64,000 bases of DNA from Cenococcum geophilum 1.58 (taxonomy: Eukaryota > Ascomycota > Dothideomycetes > Gloniales > Gloniaceae). Positions 32,324-45,139 of the stretch are shown here, one piece after another. Both the position numbers and the translations under genes were made by a program. The stretch lies in the NCBI GenBank assembly GCA_001692895.1, contig KV748214.1, positions 62,001-126,000 on the forward strand. The letters run 5' to 3'. The notes under the pieces are model-generated. The model was not told where the DNA came from and made no database searches. It worked only from the letters and a program-made list of their open reading frames with translations. Positions within the stretch are counted from its first letter, which is position 1, and each line of letters opens with the position of its first letter.

Positions 32324-35300
32324 ATGTCTTTCGCGGTCCCTGCGACCCCTCAGCGGCCTACACCGCCAGGCGCATTCATCAATACTCCTGCGCCTTCTCG
32401 GCCTCCGGTGTTTCGAGCTCCATCAACTACTACATCCTTCCAGAATGTCGGCCAACAGCAGACCCAGCCTTCCCTTGCTCCCACACAACAAGTAGCACTT
32501 CCAGCTACTACAAGTACGGCGCAAACCCTTACACCTATAGAGCGTGCGGCGCGAACAATCAATGAGACGTTAACTCAGGAAACGAGGTATCCTGACTTAG
32601 ATACCTATGTTGGACGTGAGCATCATCCCAAATTCCGGCCCTCGCATCTAGAATACTTACCATTTTGTAGAAGGTATATCCTCTGATTACGACATTCCTA
32701 CCAGCACAGCATGGGCACCTTTCCAGAGAGTCAAGACATACGATATCCCCGACCGGATATTTGAGCAGTACAACCACGGCCAGATGTCGACGATGATGGG
32801 GCTATTTGCGGAGTTAAATCATGCCTGGATAACGATAGACAATCAGCTATATCTATGGGACTATACACATCCGAATCCTGAACTGATTGGTTTCGAGGAG
32901 CAACCAAATACGATTACAGCAGTAAAGTTGGTTGTTCCTCGACCAAAGGTTTTCGTGGATTCGATTTCGCATCTTTTGGTTGTCGCGACTATATCTGACA
33001 TTTACTTGATTGGTGTGTCCTGTCAGCGAGGACCGGAAGGAGTTCACAGCGTAGCATTGTACCAAACGCGCATGCACGTGTCTATCAAGGGAATGAAAGT
33101 CAGCTGTATAGAAGGCTCGGCAAAAACAGGAAGAATATTCTTTGGCGATGGACGGGACTCGGACGACATTTACGAGATCACATACCAGCAAGAAGAGAAA
33201 TGGTTTGCGAATAGGTGCGCCAAGATCAACCATGTTTCGAAGCCTCTTACTTCTACTCTACTTTCCACGATATCTTTCGGGCAAAAGATAGTTCATGAAC
33301 ATGTCGTTCAAATGGCGATTGACGACACCCGGAATTTACTCTATACTCTATCTTCGTCCTCCACGATTAGAGTGTTTCACATGAAAACAGCCAATACCCT
33401 CGACTGTGTCATCACGAGACCTCTAAGCAGTATAAAGACAATGATCGGGCATATGGTTAGATCAGAGCTTTTAGGACCAAATGCCACTCTTGTCTCTATC
33501 GATCCTATATCTGCAACGGAATCTGCGCGATTGAATCTCATGGCTACAACATCAACCGGCTGTCGCATCTTCCTGAGCGCAACCTCTGGCACGTACTACT
33601 TCAGCGATTCATCTAGCGCTCCAACCAGCATGCAGGTTCACCATGTCAAATTTCCTCCCCCTGAAGGCCACGCATCAAGTCAGAGTCCTTCCTCACAGTT
33701 AACAACATATCAAGCTGCGCCACCAATTGCGACCAATTCGAAGATGCTAATGATGACCCGGAAGGCCAATAGATATGCACCGGGATACTTTTTCTGCTTC
33801 GTGCAGAGGACGCAAGCGGGCGATAATGATCTCTTGTTCATGTCAGCCCCGGATTCTGGACGGATCGCGAGACCGCAAGAGCCAGCACAGGGCTTCAGAT
33901 ACATGGAGTTAGGCCATTGGCTTCAACTTGGAGGTCAAATGGAAGATATTGGGTTGGTCACGCCGCCATTCGCCGCCGCACCTTCACCAATGGGTTTTGG
34001 GAACGAACTGGCTGTACAATTTGATCAACCCGGAAGCGAAATCGCCATTCTCACAAATACTGGAGTCCAGACGATTCGCCGCCGTCGCCTGGTAGACATG
34101 TTTGCTTCCGCTATTCGCTATGGTGGTGGTGAAGAGGGACTCGAAGCGGAACTTCGTAAATTCGTACGGTTGTATGGACGTGGCGAGACGAGCGCTACAG
34201 CTCTCGCAGTTGCCTGCGGGCAGGGTTCTGATGTGACTCCCGATGCTCGCGTTGCCAAAATAACGGACCACGACATCTTGGAGTATGCGCGTAAAGCGTT
34301 TATCGAATTCGGCGGAAAGGCGCAATTGAACGAAAACTCAGTTGTCGACAACAGCGCATCTGCGATTGACAACGTACGGCCTTCGCCACGGCATGAGGGT
34401 ATTGCGCTCTACATTTCTCGCCTGGTGCGCTCAATCTGGAAATCGCCGATTCTGAAAGAGGGTAGTACGCCTATTGGAGGTCTAACAGTTGCCCCAGCAG
34501 TCCAGCTACTAAAGCTACAGAGCATCCAGCGAGATCTTACTCATCTGCAAGAATTCTTGGATGCGAATAAGAGCTTCATTGATGGGTTAGCAGGACCGGA
34601 GGCGCTGGGGCGAGCAGCGACAAAACAAGACGAGGTCGAGCTTCAGGGGGAGAATCGGGCGCTCACGAGTTTAGTACAGCTGATTGGAAGTGTTATCGAA
34701 GGTATATCGTTCGTCCTAGTATTATTTGATGAGAGGGTAGACGAGATCGTGCTATCACTATCGGACACCTCGCGACAGAGGGTGCGGGAACTCACTTTCG
34801 AGGGGCTATTCTGCTCACCCAACGGCAAGGAGCTGGCGAAGGAGCTAGTTAAAGCTATTGTCAATCGAAATATTGCCAAGGGATCCAACGTCGAGACAAT
34901 CGCCGAGGCTTTACGGAGGCGCTGTGGCAGCTTTTGCAGCTCCGAAGATGTGGTCATTTTCAAGGCCCAGGAGCAACTTAAGAAAGCCTCAGAGGCTGGC
35001 GCAAATACTGAGTCTGGTCGTATGCTCTTGAATGAGAGTTTGAAGCTCTTTGAGAAGGTCGCGGCGAGTCTGTCTATGGAACACTTAGAATGGGCTGTCA
35101 AGCAGTATGTATCGATGGCGTTCTATGCTGGTAAGTCAATATCCCTATTAATAATTGGTTGTTTCTCTAACGATTTTTATAGGAGCTATTAGGCTAGCTT
35201 TAAAAGTCGCGCAGCAGTTGGACCGTGGCAACCGAGCACTGGCATGGATCAAAGATGGTTGTCCCCAACAAGTGGGTTCCAGTGATCGCCCTGCAAATTG

Positions 35301-36732
35301 ATATACTGGATATACTAATAGCTTGTAGGATGTCCGGAGAGCATCTTTTGAAAGTCGGACAAAATGCTATGACCTTGTGCATGAAGTCATCCGCGCTGTA
35401 GATAAGGCATGCAGTGATAAGCCCGACATGGTGGACGGTACTTTGTCCCTCACTGCCCGCCGGCGGGGCGAGGCTTATGAAGAAATCAATAATTCGGACG
35501 ATGAGGTCTTCCAGACATATCTCTACGACTGGTACCTGAGCCAGGGATGGAGTGATCGCCTTCTAGAGATCAGCTCGCCCCATGTTGTCACCTATCTGCA
35601 ACGCAAATCGTTGGACGACGCAGCACACGCAGACCTGCTATGGAGATACTATGCTCATTATAACAGCTATTTTGAAGCTGCAACGGTACAGCTCCAGCTT
35701 GTGAAGAGTGGCTTTGAGCTGAGTCTTGAGCAACGGATCGAGTATCTTAGCCGTGCAAGAGCGAATGCGTCGACGAGAGTTACAGGGATCTCAGATATGC
35801 GTATGAACCGACAGTCAAGGCAGGAGCTACTAAGAGAAGTTTCAGATCTGCTAGACCTGGCAAATATCCAGGAGGACATTCTGCAGCGGATGAAGTCAGA
35901 TGTCAGACTGCAAGGAGAAAGAAGAGACGAGGTTCTGAAGCAACTCGATGGACAGATCTTACCGTTAGATGAGGTATGTCGCTATTCGCCTGATATCTAT
36001 CATCTGTTTCATTAGTTTTCTACAATCTTCCCGCTGTTTCCTCGCTGTAAACTTTCATGCTAACACTTTTTGTAACGCCAGCTCTACAACGGCTACGCAG
36101 ATCAAGCCGGCTACTACGACATCTGCATTCAGATTTACCACGCCGCTGATTACCGCAACGCTACCGACATCCGGGCGACGTGGACCAACCTTGTGGAGCA
36201 GCTGCACATCGAAGCCATAGAACAGCAACACACGCAACCGTGGGAGCTCGTGGCTGAGAATGTCCGGACCCTAGGTCGCCGCCTCAATTGCTCGGAGACA
36301 ACCTTTCCAATACCCACTCTACTGCCGCTACTTCTACAATACGACATAACTACCTCGGCTGAACGAGCTAGGGAAGCGGGGAAAACTGGGGAGGTGATGG
36401 ATGCCCCGCAGACTTGGGTCTTGGATATTTTCCTTGAGTTGCATGTCCCATGCGAATCACTTGTCGCAGTATTGGAGACCCTTTACTGGTCCGACGAGCC
36501 ACCTTTTGCAGGTCGCAATAAGCGGATCATAGCGAAGCATTTGATCTATGTAATTGAGAAGTGGTTTGAGGACACCTCGAGACATGGGGTTGTCTTTGGA
36601 GGCGAGGAGAATACTATCGCAGTTGCGGACACTTTGAAGGAAGTTTTGAGTGGGGCGGCATTGGAAGAAGGTAGGGAGTGGATGGAACGAGGGAGAGTGC
36701 TCAGAGCGACAGTGGAAAGCATGTTGAGGTAA
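32324..36732 (+). CDS. NUP170: Nup170/Nup155-family inner-ring nucleoporin
   Basis: Five exons: 32,324-32,615, 32,671-35,130, 35,183-35,271, 35,329-35,973 and 36,082-36,732; introns of 55, 52, 57 and 108 nt with GT..AG ends. The product is 1,378 residues, the family's usual size. The Pro/Thr-rich N-terminus leads into the Nup155 signature (DIPTSTAWAPFQRVKTYDIP), the N-terminal beta-propeller (to about residue 560; MMGLFAELNHAWITIDNQLYLWDY), then an alpha-solenoid (YGRGETSATALAVACGQGSD, VHEVIRAVDKACSD). It is a scaffold of the nuclear pore inner ring, binding membrane-anchoring nucleoporins. Splices rejoin conserved residues exactly; for example intron 1 restores YVGQGISSDYD. Confidence 0.93.
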
Positions 36733-37211
36733 AAGTATTCATACCTCGGACTACATGAGCAATAATACCAGATTCGCCGCGTTAATGATGTTGGTAAAAG
36801 TGGTAATTAGTGAGCCGAGTTTAGGAGGGTCTTTTATTCTTTAAGATTCCTTTGGTGGTGTTCAAGGCGCGTCAGAACGGAAAAGCAAACCGCATCTTTG
36901 GTGGGCGTGCTTCTGGTGGGTGTCGTTTGGAATATTGTTGTACACAGCCTCAGATAGCGGGTGGCTATAGGCGTCGGAAGGTCTAAATTCAATAAGTGAG
37001 ATTAGTGTATACATATGAGAATCCACATACTTAAAAGGATTGGAATACGAGAATCACGTGCAACCAGCTCAACCCTATATGCCGCCTGCTTGGCATCAAG
37101 TAAACAAGCTCTGAATCAACATTGCGCAATAGTACAACCATCAGTACCCGGCCGTATCACGTCTATATTTTATCTAGTAACCGTTTTCCTGCTGCTTTTT
37201 GCATTTTCATT
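36733..37211. other. Intergenic, NUP170 3' flank and next promoter
   Basis: No gene supported. A frame opening at 37,015 runs through the first exon of the next gene out of frame and is a shadow. Confidence 0.5.
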
Positions 37212-38314
37212 ATGGCACGCCCGCTCAGTGCTCGCAAGCGCGATATCCTATACCTCACCTTCTTCATCATCCACCTGCCTATCATGTTTGGTAAGTAGCT
37301 TCGTCCTTTATATCTTTATTTTTATTATCAGCATCAAGCCTACGTTCTTGGCAGCAGATCGCCGGTCCCATTCCTCTAGTCCATTCAGTCATCTTTCTTC
37401 TCCATCACTTTTCCATGCTTTCTTTCCTAGATGCCGGCCATGTCAACCTGCATTTCGGAGTCATCCGAATTTTTTAAAGCTTCGGTGTCCGTGGGCCTAC
37501 GCAAAATATATGGGATCCACGTTAATTGAATGCGTGAGTGTGCTATTATAGCGATCGATCTCTACCCCATATATCCTGAAGTAGCCAAGCCTACGTGGAT
37601 GACTGGTCTCAGGGAGTGGTACATTGCCACATATCAAGACCAATTCTTCGTTATTCCACCGTAAGTATTCAGTATCACTGTTTCCGGACCCACAGTTATG
37701 ACATAATTGAACGAATGCTCATGGGGCCCAAGGGCCTGGTTTAATGTCTACATGTGGATGGAAGCCCTCTATCACGTTCCACTAAGTGTATGGGCTATCG
37801 GAGCATTAACCCGGGGTATGTGCAATTCCCCCTTGTGATACGGATATTCCATGTTGCGCCGCTTCACGTCATTCGGTTTCATACAGCTTCCACCATTGCC
37901 CTTATATCACCCCCTCAGCACGCTTAGGGCTTGATGTATTTATGGAACATACTAAAATAGGAAATAGATGACCCCAAAGTGCCCCTCCATCTCCTTCTTT
38001 TCGCCGTCCAAACTGGTCTAACGACACTCACGTGCATCGCGGATTACCTCAGCTGGGATAACATTTCTCAAGATGCAAAAGTCACGCTAGGCGCATTGTA
38101 TGTGCCGTACCTGGCTCTCGGTAAGTGGCTAATTCCATGACATATAAATATATGCCGGGGATCCTACGATAGGATATTGCTATATTGCTGGTATAGTTAT
38201 GCTGACGTGAGAACAAAAGCGGTCTTTATGGGAGTGGATATGTTCGGCCGGCTAGATGCGGTGATTAGTCGTGCTGCAGGAGTTAAGGCTGCCAGCGGGA
38301 AGAAAGGACTTTAA
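37212..38314 (+). CDS. EXPERA-domain membrane protein (TMEM97/sigma-2 receptor, EMA19-like)
   Basis: Small multi-intron gene: exons 37,212-37,290, 37,552-37,660, 37,733-37,815, 37,968-38,120 and 38,220-38,314, giving 172 residues. The long frames of the region do not reveal it because exons are short. The product has about four membrane segments: RDILYLTFFIIHLPIMF near residues 10-26, the loop DLYPIYPEVAKPTWM and IATYQDQFFVIPP, then NVYMWMEALYHVPLSVWAIG, VPLHLLLFAVQTGLTTLTCI, and VTLGALYVPYLAL ending GVDMFGRLDAVISRA. This pattern is that of the EXPERA/TMEM6-97 family, ER membrane proteins tied to sterol handling; yeast EMA19 is linked to quality control of mistargeted mitochondrial proteins. 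The first intron (261 nt) is long; all splice phases agree. An alternative acceptor for the last exon meets a stop, so 38,219 was chosen. Confidence 0.85.
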
Positions 38315-38501
38315 ATATTGCGTCAGAGCGGGTAAATCGGCGCGGAGATGGTGAGACGGGAGCTGAGGTCTAGTGTGTGCGAAGGTGGAAACTGGAATAG
38401 GGTCGCTGGATGGGGTAGACCTTCCATATTCAATTGACAGCTGTTGCTCATTACAGAAAAAGGCGATTATAATATATTGCGCTTTTATAACCACATCATT
38501 T

Positions 38502-39991
38502 TTATCCAACGGCTAATCTTAAACTCTCCTTGAACGCTTTCTCGCCTAACCCTCGCCCTATCAGCACGATTTTTCCGTATACCTCCATTCTATCTCCTTC
38601 GGAACCACGTGGGCTACCTGCCTCGTCAATTAGCTCAAAGACCTCCCGCACACCTTGCAAGAGCTTCACAGAGCCATTAGTAAGCTGTATACGTCCTTTT
38701 AGCCTGTGGATTTCAAACTTCGAAGAGGCAGCTGCGAGTTCAGAAGGCGTGGGAAGCGGAAGCGTGGACTCCCAGAGTACTGCACGGAGCCATGCGTCGA
38801 GTGCCTCCAGTTTTTCCGCTTCTAAGGTTGGGACCGGCAGCGTGACTGTGGATATTGTCTAGAATGTGTTAGCACATCTTCGCAAGGTTTCAACTAGGGG
38901 TGATATAAGTGTGATGAGTAAGGCTCACCGGATCTAGATGGCTGTGTCCTCGACTCGCAAATTCTAGTTCGCTTGCGACGACAGAGTCATAGGCGTGGAG
39001 GTCAAGCAGCACACCTTCGAGCTGCGGGACCCGGCTCCGGAATGTTACGTGCAGTTTTGCAAGCCCGTTGATTGCTTGGATGCGTTCTCGAACACGTGCG
39101 AGCTCGGCTTCAGTGACGAGATCGCTTTTATTAATGACTACAACGTCGGCATGAGAAATCTGCAAGTGTGCAGTTGTGAGCTCAGGGTTTTCGTGCTTCT
39201 CATTGCTATGTTCTTGATGACCAGGGGTCGTTGATGGGGGCTTCTCGTTGAGGCTTTTTAGGATGTTCTTTGCATCGACAAGTGTGACGATGCCGTCAAG
39301 GCAGATCGTGCTACCTAGTCCTTCATCAACCCAAAAGAGTGGGGCAATATTGCCTGGGTCAGCAAGCCCGGTAGTTTCGAGAAGAATGTAGTCGAAGGCG
39401 CCACGCCGCTCCATTAGAGCTTCGATGGCGGCAACGCCGGAGTCTCTGAGAAAGGAGTCAGATCTAAGAGGTAATAGAAAAAGTGGGAGAAAAAGTGGGA
39501 GAAAAACGGACTTGACTGAACAGCATATACAGCCGTTTGCTAATTCGAGCCATTCTTCTACTTGCTGGCCGTCCTTGGAGACTGTAAGGGATTTTTCAAT
39601 ATCGACGGCTTTTGTGGGTGTTCCGTTAGTGAAGTAGGAAATGAGAAGAGAAAAAGGAGATATACAGTCACCGAATTCTGCTCAGCGGTATTAGCGAATG
39701 AGTCTGTAAGGTTCAGGAGATAGTGTGCCAACCGTTTAATATTACTGCTATCTTTTTCCCGTGGCGCTCCGTCAGGATGTAATTCATTAGTGTAGTCTTT
39801 CCAGCGCCGAGGTAGCCTACAAATTCCCATCAAAATAGGTCAAGCATAGTGGCAGAGGACACACCAGTAATTATGGTAACAGGTACTTTGAGAACGGACA
39901 GCTCGTTCACTTCTGTCTCAGGCCCTACATTCTCCTCTCCCGAAGCAAACAAAAGCGGGGGAGCTTCTTCCTCCTCAATGTCTAGGTTCAT
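38502..39991 (-). CDS. ZNG1: ZNG1-type zinc metallochaperone GTPase (CobW/P47K family)
   Basis: Six exons on the minus strand: 39,991-39,865, 39,816-39,733, 39,677-39,666, 39,608-39,512, 39,445-38,929 and 38,858-38,502; 397 residues. P-loop GYLGAGKTT (residues 43-51), EFGD switch region (71-74), CxCC metal site in NGCICCSVK (99-107), ETTGLADPG and INKSDLV GTPase motifs, then a CobW C-terminal domain. Family members transfer zinc to clients such as methionine aminopeptidase in the cytosol. The third exon is only 12 nt and encodes the conserved EFGD; skipping it keeps frame but deletes that motif. Two donors are weak (GTTGGC, GTCCGT). Convergent with the EXPERA gene (187 bp between stops) and divergent from the MOB gene. 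The acidic N-terminus ([11 protein letters not shown]) precedes the P-loop. Confidence 0.9.
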
Positions 39992-40602
39992 AGTGACTCA
40001 GCGTGGCTGGGTCTAGAAAAGCTGAGAGCAAGTATCTAGCAGTATATCCTGTAGCTTGGGATTCTTTCAACGGTAAGTAAAAGAGATGTCTTTGGGGAAC
40101 AGCGAGTGAAGTTCGAGGGTCAAGATACTTTGAAAGAATGATAGAAAATTACAAACAGAACCTACCGAAGTACTCTGACCGTTTTCTCTAAGTATAAAGG
40201 TTAGTAAACAAGTCAATAAAAGAAGTTTCGAGGGTCGGATATAAGAATACGCGAAGAAATATAAGACTATGCCGACAAATTATTACGGAGTTGACTAGTG
40301 CAGCGGAGACGAGCATAAAATTTGCAAAAGCTCTTCCAAAGACTAACTTATTAGGAAGTTTTACCGATGAGCTTTATAGCGCTAAATATGTGTACACTTT
40401 TTATTTCAAGAGATATAGAAAAGAGCATGCAGAGTGATACCGCTGGTGTCTCGAGGCCCTAAGTCGGTTCAGGTTTAGCCTCACCGAAATCCGACTACCG
40501 CACCTCGACAGCTCTTTTTGGCGTCAACAGGCACAGCACCGAACTGCCCTCTCCCCTACCGTAACCTGAACAGCACTTGGCTTTGGGCAGCAGTAGAGCA
40601 CG
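39992..40602. promoter_or_regulatory. Divergent promoter between ZNG1 and the MOB gene
   Basis: 611 bp between start codons of opposite genes. No gene fits inside; short frames near 40,518 are shadows of the MOB leader. I recognise no specific binding site. Confidence 0.5.
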
Positions 40603-42122
40603 ATGGCGGGCGTCTCACCGTCGAGCTCTCCCCGCCTCCCAAGTCCCCCTCCCATCGCCGAGGATCAAATTGGTCCAAAATCACCCATAGCCGCTTCTGA
40701 AGAACAGGGCAAGCTGTTCAGCAGTGTCGACCATGGCGCTTCGAGGAGGATACGTCCTGGAACAAAGGCCGCAGATATGGCAGAGGGTCCTCCTCTGGTA
40801 GAATTAATAGAGGTGAGCTAGTAGATGGTTACATGTACAGGCGCATTTCAAGCCCTGTCAGATTTCGCCTGCAGCTGTCGCGTTCAAGTGGTCAAAGGAC
40901 ATCACAGCTGACTCTAGATTTATAGATAGATTCTGCTTTCCAGTTGACGGAGCATCTCAAAGCTCTACATAACTTCCTCACTCATTCCTTAGGTTGTACG
41001 ACTACGATTCCTATCGACAAGCAGAAGGCTCTCCGCCTGGCGCAACCTCCAGAGGGCGTCGACAAGGCCCTCTGGCTCTATGAGCTGTGTAGATTCCTCA
41101 CACAAAAGGTCAACTCCATAATAATCGCTCTCTTCTCCGATAGCCCACCATGCTCATCCCAAACCTGCCCTGAAATGCGCGCATCAGAATGGCAATATCT
41201 CTGCGCCGTCCACGATCCTCCGAAATCATGCTGCGCTATTGATTATTGTTGTCACACACTAGACTGGGCAGCCAACACCCTTACTTCTCCGAAACACTTT
41301 CCGAGCAGATTAGCGTTAGGCACAGAGACAAACTCTGCGCACCAGCAAGTGCGGCAGCTTACGAATATCTTTCGTCGTGTCTACCGGATATTTGCACACG
41401 CATGGTTTCAACATCGCGACATGTTTTGGAAGGTTGAAAACAAATCCGGGCTCTACATATTCTTCAAGACTGTCTGCGACGTTTATTCTCTAATCCCTGA
41501 GGATAACTTCACGATCCCGTCGGAGGCTGAAGGCATCGACTCGACCCCTGTATCAACAGCAATGAACCCACCAACAATCCTGCAGAAAGATGATCAGATA
41601 CAAGCGACCAATGAGAATGGGCCTGAGGGCGCTGCGGATACCACTATAGCTTCGGGAAATACAACCAAGCGGCATAGGCCTACTTCTTCCATTAGCGCTA
41701 CTTCCGTTGCAACTGTTGTAGAAGAGAATGAGGAAGAGGAGGAGCATCAACCTAAAGAAGATGCACCAAAGCCGGAGTCGGAGTCTGGGTCGGAATCAAT
41801 ACCAACGCCAGGGCCTGAGTCTGAACCAGAGCCTAAGACAGAAGCTGAGGTAAAGCCTGAAGTAGAGAAACCGAGTGTGGAGGAGGAACCGACAGTTGTG
41901 GCAAATGAATCTGGCGATCCTGCAAAGGATGAGATTGAACTGGAACAACCTCAGATTGCAACTACGGAGCCAGAAGGGCAAAGTCCACCCGAAGGTGAAG
42001 ATTCCCAGCCGGAAAAAGAGGAGAAAAGTAGTGCCGATCAAACATCTGCTGAAGCACCAGTCGAGAAGGCGACAGCGGAGAAAGAGAAGTCCGCGGCTGG
42101 AGACGCAGGAGAGGGAGATTAA
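40603..42122 (+). CDS. MOB4/phocein-family (fungal Mob3-like) STRIPAK subunit
   Basis: Two exons, 40,603-40,812 and 40,944-42,122 (131-nt intron), 462 residues. The N-terminus has the MOB4 hallmark RPGTKAADM; the Mob domain (about residues 70-270) shows PPEGVDKALWLYE, the zinc ligands in TCPEM and the HAWFQHRD motif, plus AIDYCCHTLDWAANTL and FPSRL, matching phocein rather than MOB1. The remainder (about 190 residues) is an acidic Glu/Pro/Ser-rich tail, probably disordered, not found in animal MOB4. In filamentous fungi Mob3 is part of the STRIPAK phosphatase-kinase complex controlling hyphal fusion and fruiting. The 40,944 codon is TTG, so that block is an internal exon, not a start. Confidence 0.88.
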
Positions 42123-45100
42123 TGACACGTGTATAATAGTCCATTGCCTTGCAACGGCACATCATTACTAGTAAAGAAATACCCCACAGAATTATTTTGG
42201 TGAGCCAACCAAATCAGACTATTCGAGATGATTCCGGAGGAACAGCTGTTCAAGCATCGCTATTCGTACGTACACGTCTGGCGAGGTGTTCACGACCCTC
42301 GGTCAGAAGACGGCAGGATTGGTCAAAATCATTGGCAGACATTGACCGAGATGACCAATACAAACGGGTAGACTTCAATGGAGGGTTGCTAGCGTTCCTA
42401 ATGCAGAAAACTAAAAGGTATTAATTACTGCGGTCGTGTGTAGGGAAAGTCGTTGGGCGCTGGATGATGTGCACTAGAAGGAGTTGGCAATTCCGCAAAT
42501 AACCCCCCTGGTGAATGATCAGAGCGCTGGACGGGCGTATTTTAATGATCGGTGAGAATAATGAAGCATGGTGTGAGGTGGCGTCTAGCGCAGAGGAGCC
42601 TCAACGGGTCGTCGATAAATGATGAAACCCACGGCTGGAACGGTTGCTTTTTCGCCGTTTTCCGCCGTTTCCCGCCGTGAAAGGCGTCGCGTCCGGACCG
42701 ATGGGCCAAAGCGTGCCGTCCATGGAGGCAACATCCAGGCTCTTGGGACGGGGATTTAGCACCAATCAGTTAATTGAGAAGCGAACAATTTCAGGTTTGC
42801 GAGCCAAAGCAGCAGGTCGTCCACCACAGTAATCTGCAGAGAATCAGACTTCGCCCTGCGCTGCTGGGAGGGCGAGCTCGCGTGCTTTCGTTGTCTGGCA
42901 GCTCAAGCTCCGCGGGAATCCCCTTATTCCCCTCCTATTATTTCCACCAACCTTCAAGCCTTGTGCATACCGAACAGCCAGTGATTTCACCACATCACGC
43001 AACGGCAGACAGTAAAAGTTTTTTTTCAAACGAAATGTGACAAGTGTGACATGCGACATGGCTATGATTCGCGGCCCCCTCCCTCCGCGGTCGCTGCTTT
43101 TCCGCACATTGCATCGCACGCTGGCGAGCTTGCAGACGCCACAACGACCGCCGCTTTCTTCCTTGCCAATCCTAGCTGCTCCTGCAGACTCCCTCCTTTG
43201 ATCTGGGGTAGTTATGCCTGATTGGGCCGTCGGCAACGCCTCGATGCTTCGACGGGCCGGGCGAACTTGAGAGAAAGTAGTAAGGTGCGAAGAAGCAACG
43301 GCGGCCAAGAATCCAATCGAGTGAAAAGAGAATCATCTCGTGTGACTCCGAGCCGGGGGGGCAACAAAAGATATAAAGTAATAGCCCGGAAGCAGAGACA
43401 AAGCGGCCAAGACAGGAGTATCACGTCCCAAGCCTCTAGCGCGCCGAGATTGATACGAAGGAGAGGAGAAGTGGAGGGAAGCGAGCGATCGGAGGGATGG
43501 AAGGGATGGTGGGAGGGGAGGGAAGCATCTGGCCCAGGGAGGAGAAGAGGAGGCATCCCATCACGAACAACTCAAAGCAGGCGAAGCAGGCGAAGCACGA
43601 AACACACGCAAGAGGAGCGCACTGAGAGATGGCACGGACTGCTTTACTGCAATCTTTTGCAGAGTGCAGCCCCGCTTGCAGAAACTGGCCCACCACCGCA
43701 GTGGGCAGGTGGCAGACGACGACCGTGGCCCTTCATGTGTAGATATTGCCCACAATTTACGAGAAGACTTTACTGGCCTTTACTGATGGCATGGCCCAAT
43801 CTGCCGCGGGCAAACCCCACGCTGCCTTGACCGCCCCCACGCCAAGGCAGTCAGGGTCGCTTCTCCACACTTTTTGGCCTTTGCGGCTGTTGGTCGTACA
43901 TGTAGAAGGCAGCTGGGCTGTCCCGGGCGGTCCTGGGCTGTCCTGGGCTGTCCGGGCTGTCCTGGGTAGCAGGTTGCGGTACTTTTGCAGCGAGTGACAG
44001 CTAGTAGCTAGTAACCAGTAGCCAGTAGCCAGTAGCCAGTAGCCAGTAGCCAGTAGCCAGTAGCTAGCAGTAAAGCAGTGAAGCAAACGGGGGGGGAAAA
44101 GAGAGAGAGGGCGCGCGCCCGCACCGCCGCCTTTCCTACGCCCGCCGCAGCCTCTTTCGCTCTCGCTCTCTCGATGCGCAGGTGACTGCTACTGTATGGA
44201 GTACCTTGATGCTGTTGCCCGTTGCGCTGTGTGGTGCCAGCCGGCGCGCACAAGACATCTATGTACATGTACCTACCGCATCCTATGTATGTATGTATGT
44301 ATGTAGGCAAAGAAGTTGGTATGTACTGTCGACCCTGTAGCCATGCCTGTAGCCATGTGTGTAGCCATGCCCGCAGCCATGTCTGTAGCGGCATTACCCA
44401 CCATCCAAGCTCGCTGCGCGAATGAACCCAAATTGAAGAGCACCCCGGACGGCGATCCGCCGACCTTTATCGGCGGCTGCGGCGGAGATCCCTTGGGCTT
44501 CTCTCTCCCGCCCTGTCAAGTCCTTCACGCCTCCAACCCAGACGACCTGGTGTTCATCGCCTTTGCCCACCCTCCTTCCGCCCCCCTTCAACCTTCTCTA
44601 TCCCACGTCCTGATTTGGGCCGGTGAAGGCCTCCACAAAAAAAGAGTTTCGCCCTCTGCGGGCAACTCGTCATTATCCCGCTCCCCCAGCCAGTAGCGTT
44701 GGCTCCTGCAGGTCATCTGGCAGCGGAGTCCACCGCGCGAGCGATTATCGATCCTCACCCCTCCACGCGCCTTACAGCACCACCACCAGCATTGACCCAA
44801 ACCCAAATCCAAACTCAAACTCTCCAGCCCTCTCGGCTCTCCAGCTTGGACCTGACAATCCCGTGATCTCCACCAGCCCGTCCAGGCATTGAGATTGCTG
44901 TACGAGTTCAGCCCTTCGACCTGCTCAACCCACCGTTTCGTGTTACTCAACCCGCACTAGAATGCCCGCCGACCTCCGAACCCTTTACCCCGTCTTTCAC
45001 CTCTGTCCCTTAGGGCTGTAGTCACCACGCGACATCCACGCCCCCAAGTTGGCCACCGCCGCAAGGAATCTGCCTCGACAATTTCTCGAGCTCAACCTGG

Positions 45101-45139
45101 TCCCTTCACTCCTACAACGCTGCACAATTTACAACTGCG
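42123..45139. other. 3.0-kb intergenic region / long leader of the C2H2 regulator
   Basis: GC-rich with low-complexity tracts and no supported gene. It holds CAGTAGC heptamer repeats (about 44,009-44,072), TGTCCTGGGC repeats (43,915-43,967), a TATG tetranucleotide run (44,284-44,307) and GTAGCCATG repeats (44,332-44,390). Long overlapping frames on both strands (such as 43,222-43,830) are Arg/Ser- or Pro-rich and look like composition artefacts. The part near 44,700-45,139 is C-rich, usual for a 5' UTR. Confidence 0.55.
43915..44072. repeat. Short tandem repeats: TGTCCTGGGC units and CAGTAGC heptamers
   Basis: GGCTGTCCTGGGCTGTCC copies at 43,915-43,967 and about eight CAGTAGC units at 44,009-44,072. 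Both could vary in copy number between strains. Confidence 0.8.

Noticed and set aside
37015..37551. 178-codon frame overlapping the EXPERA gene
   Set aside because: Out of frame with the conserved exons and runs across the first intron.
43222..43830. 202-codon Arg/Ser-rich frame upstream of the C2H2 gene
   Set aside because: GC- and AG-rich composition opens frames on both strands; no domain or splice support.
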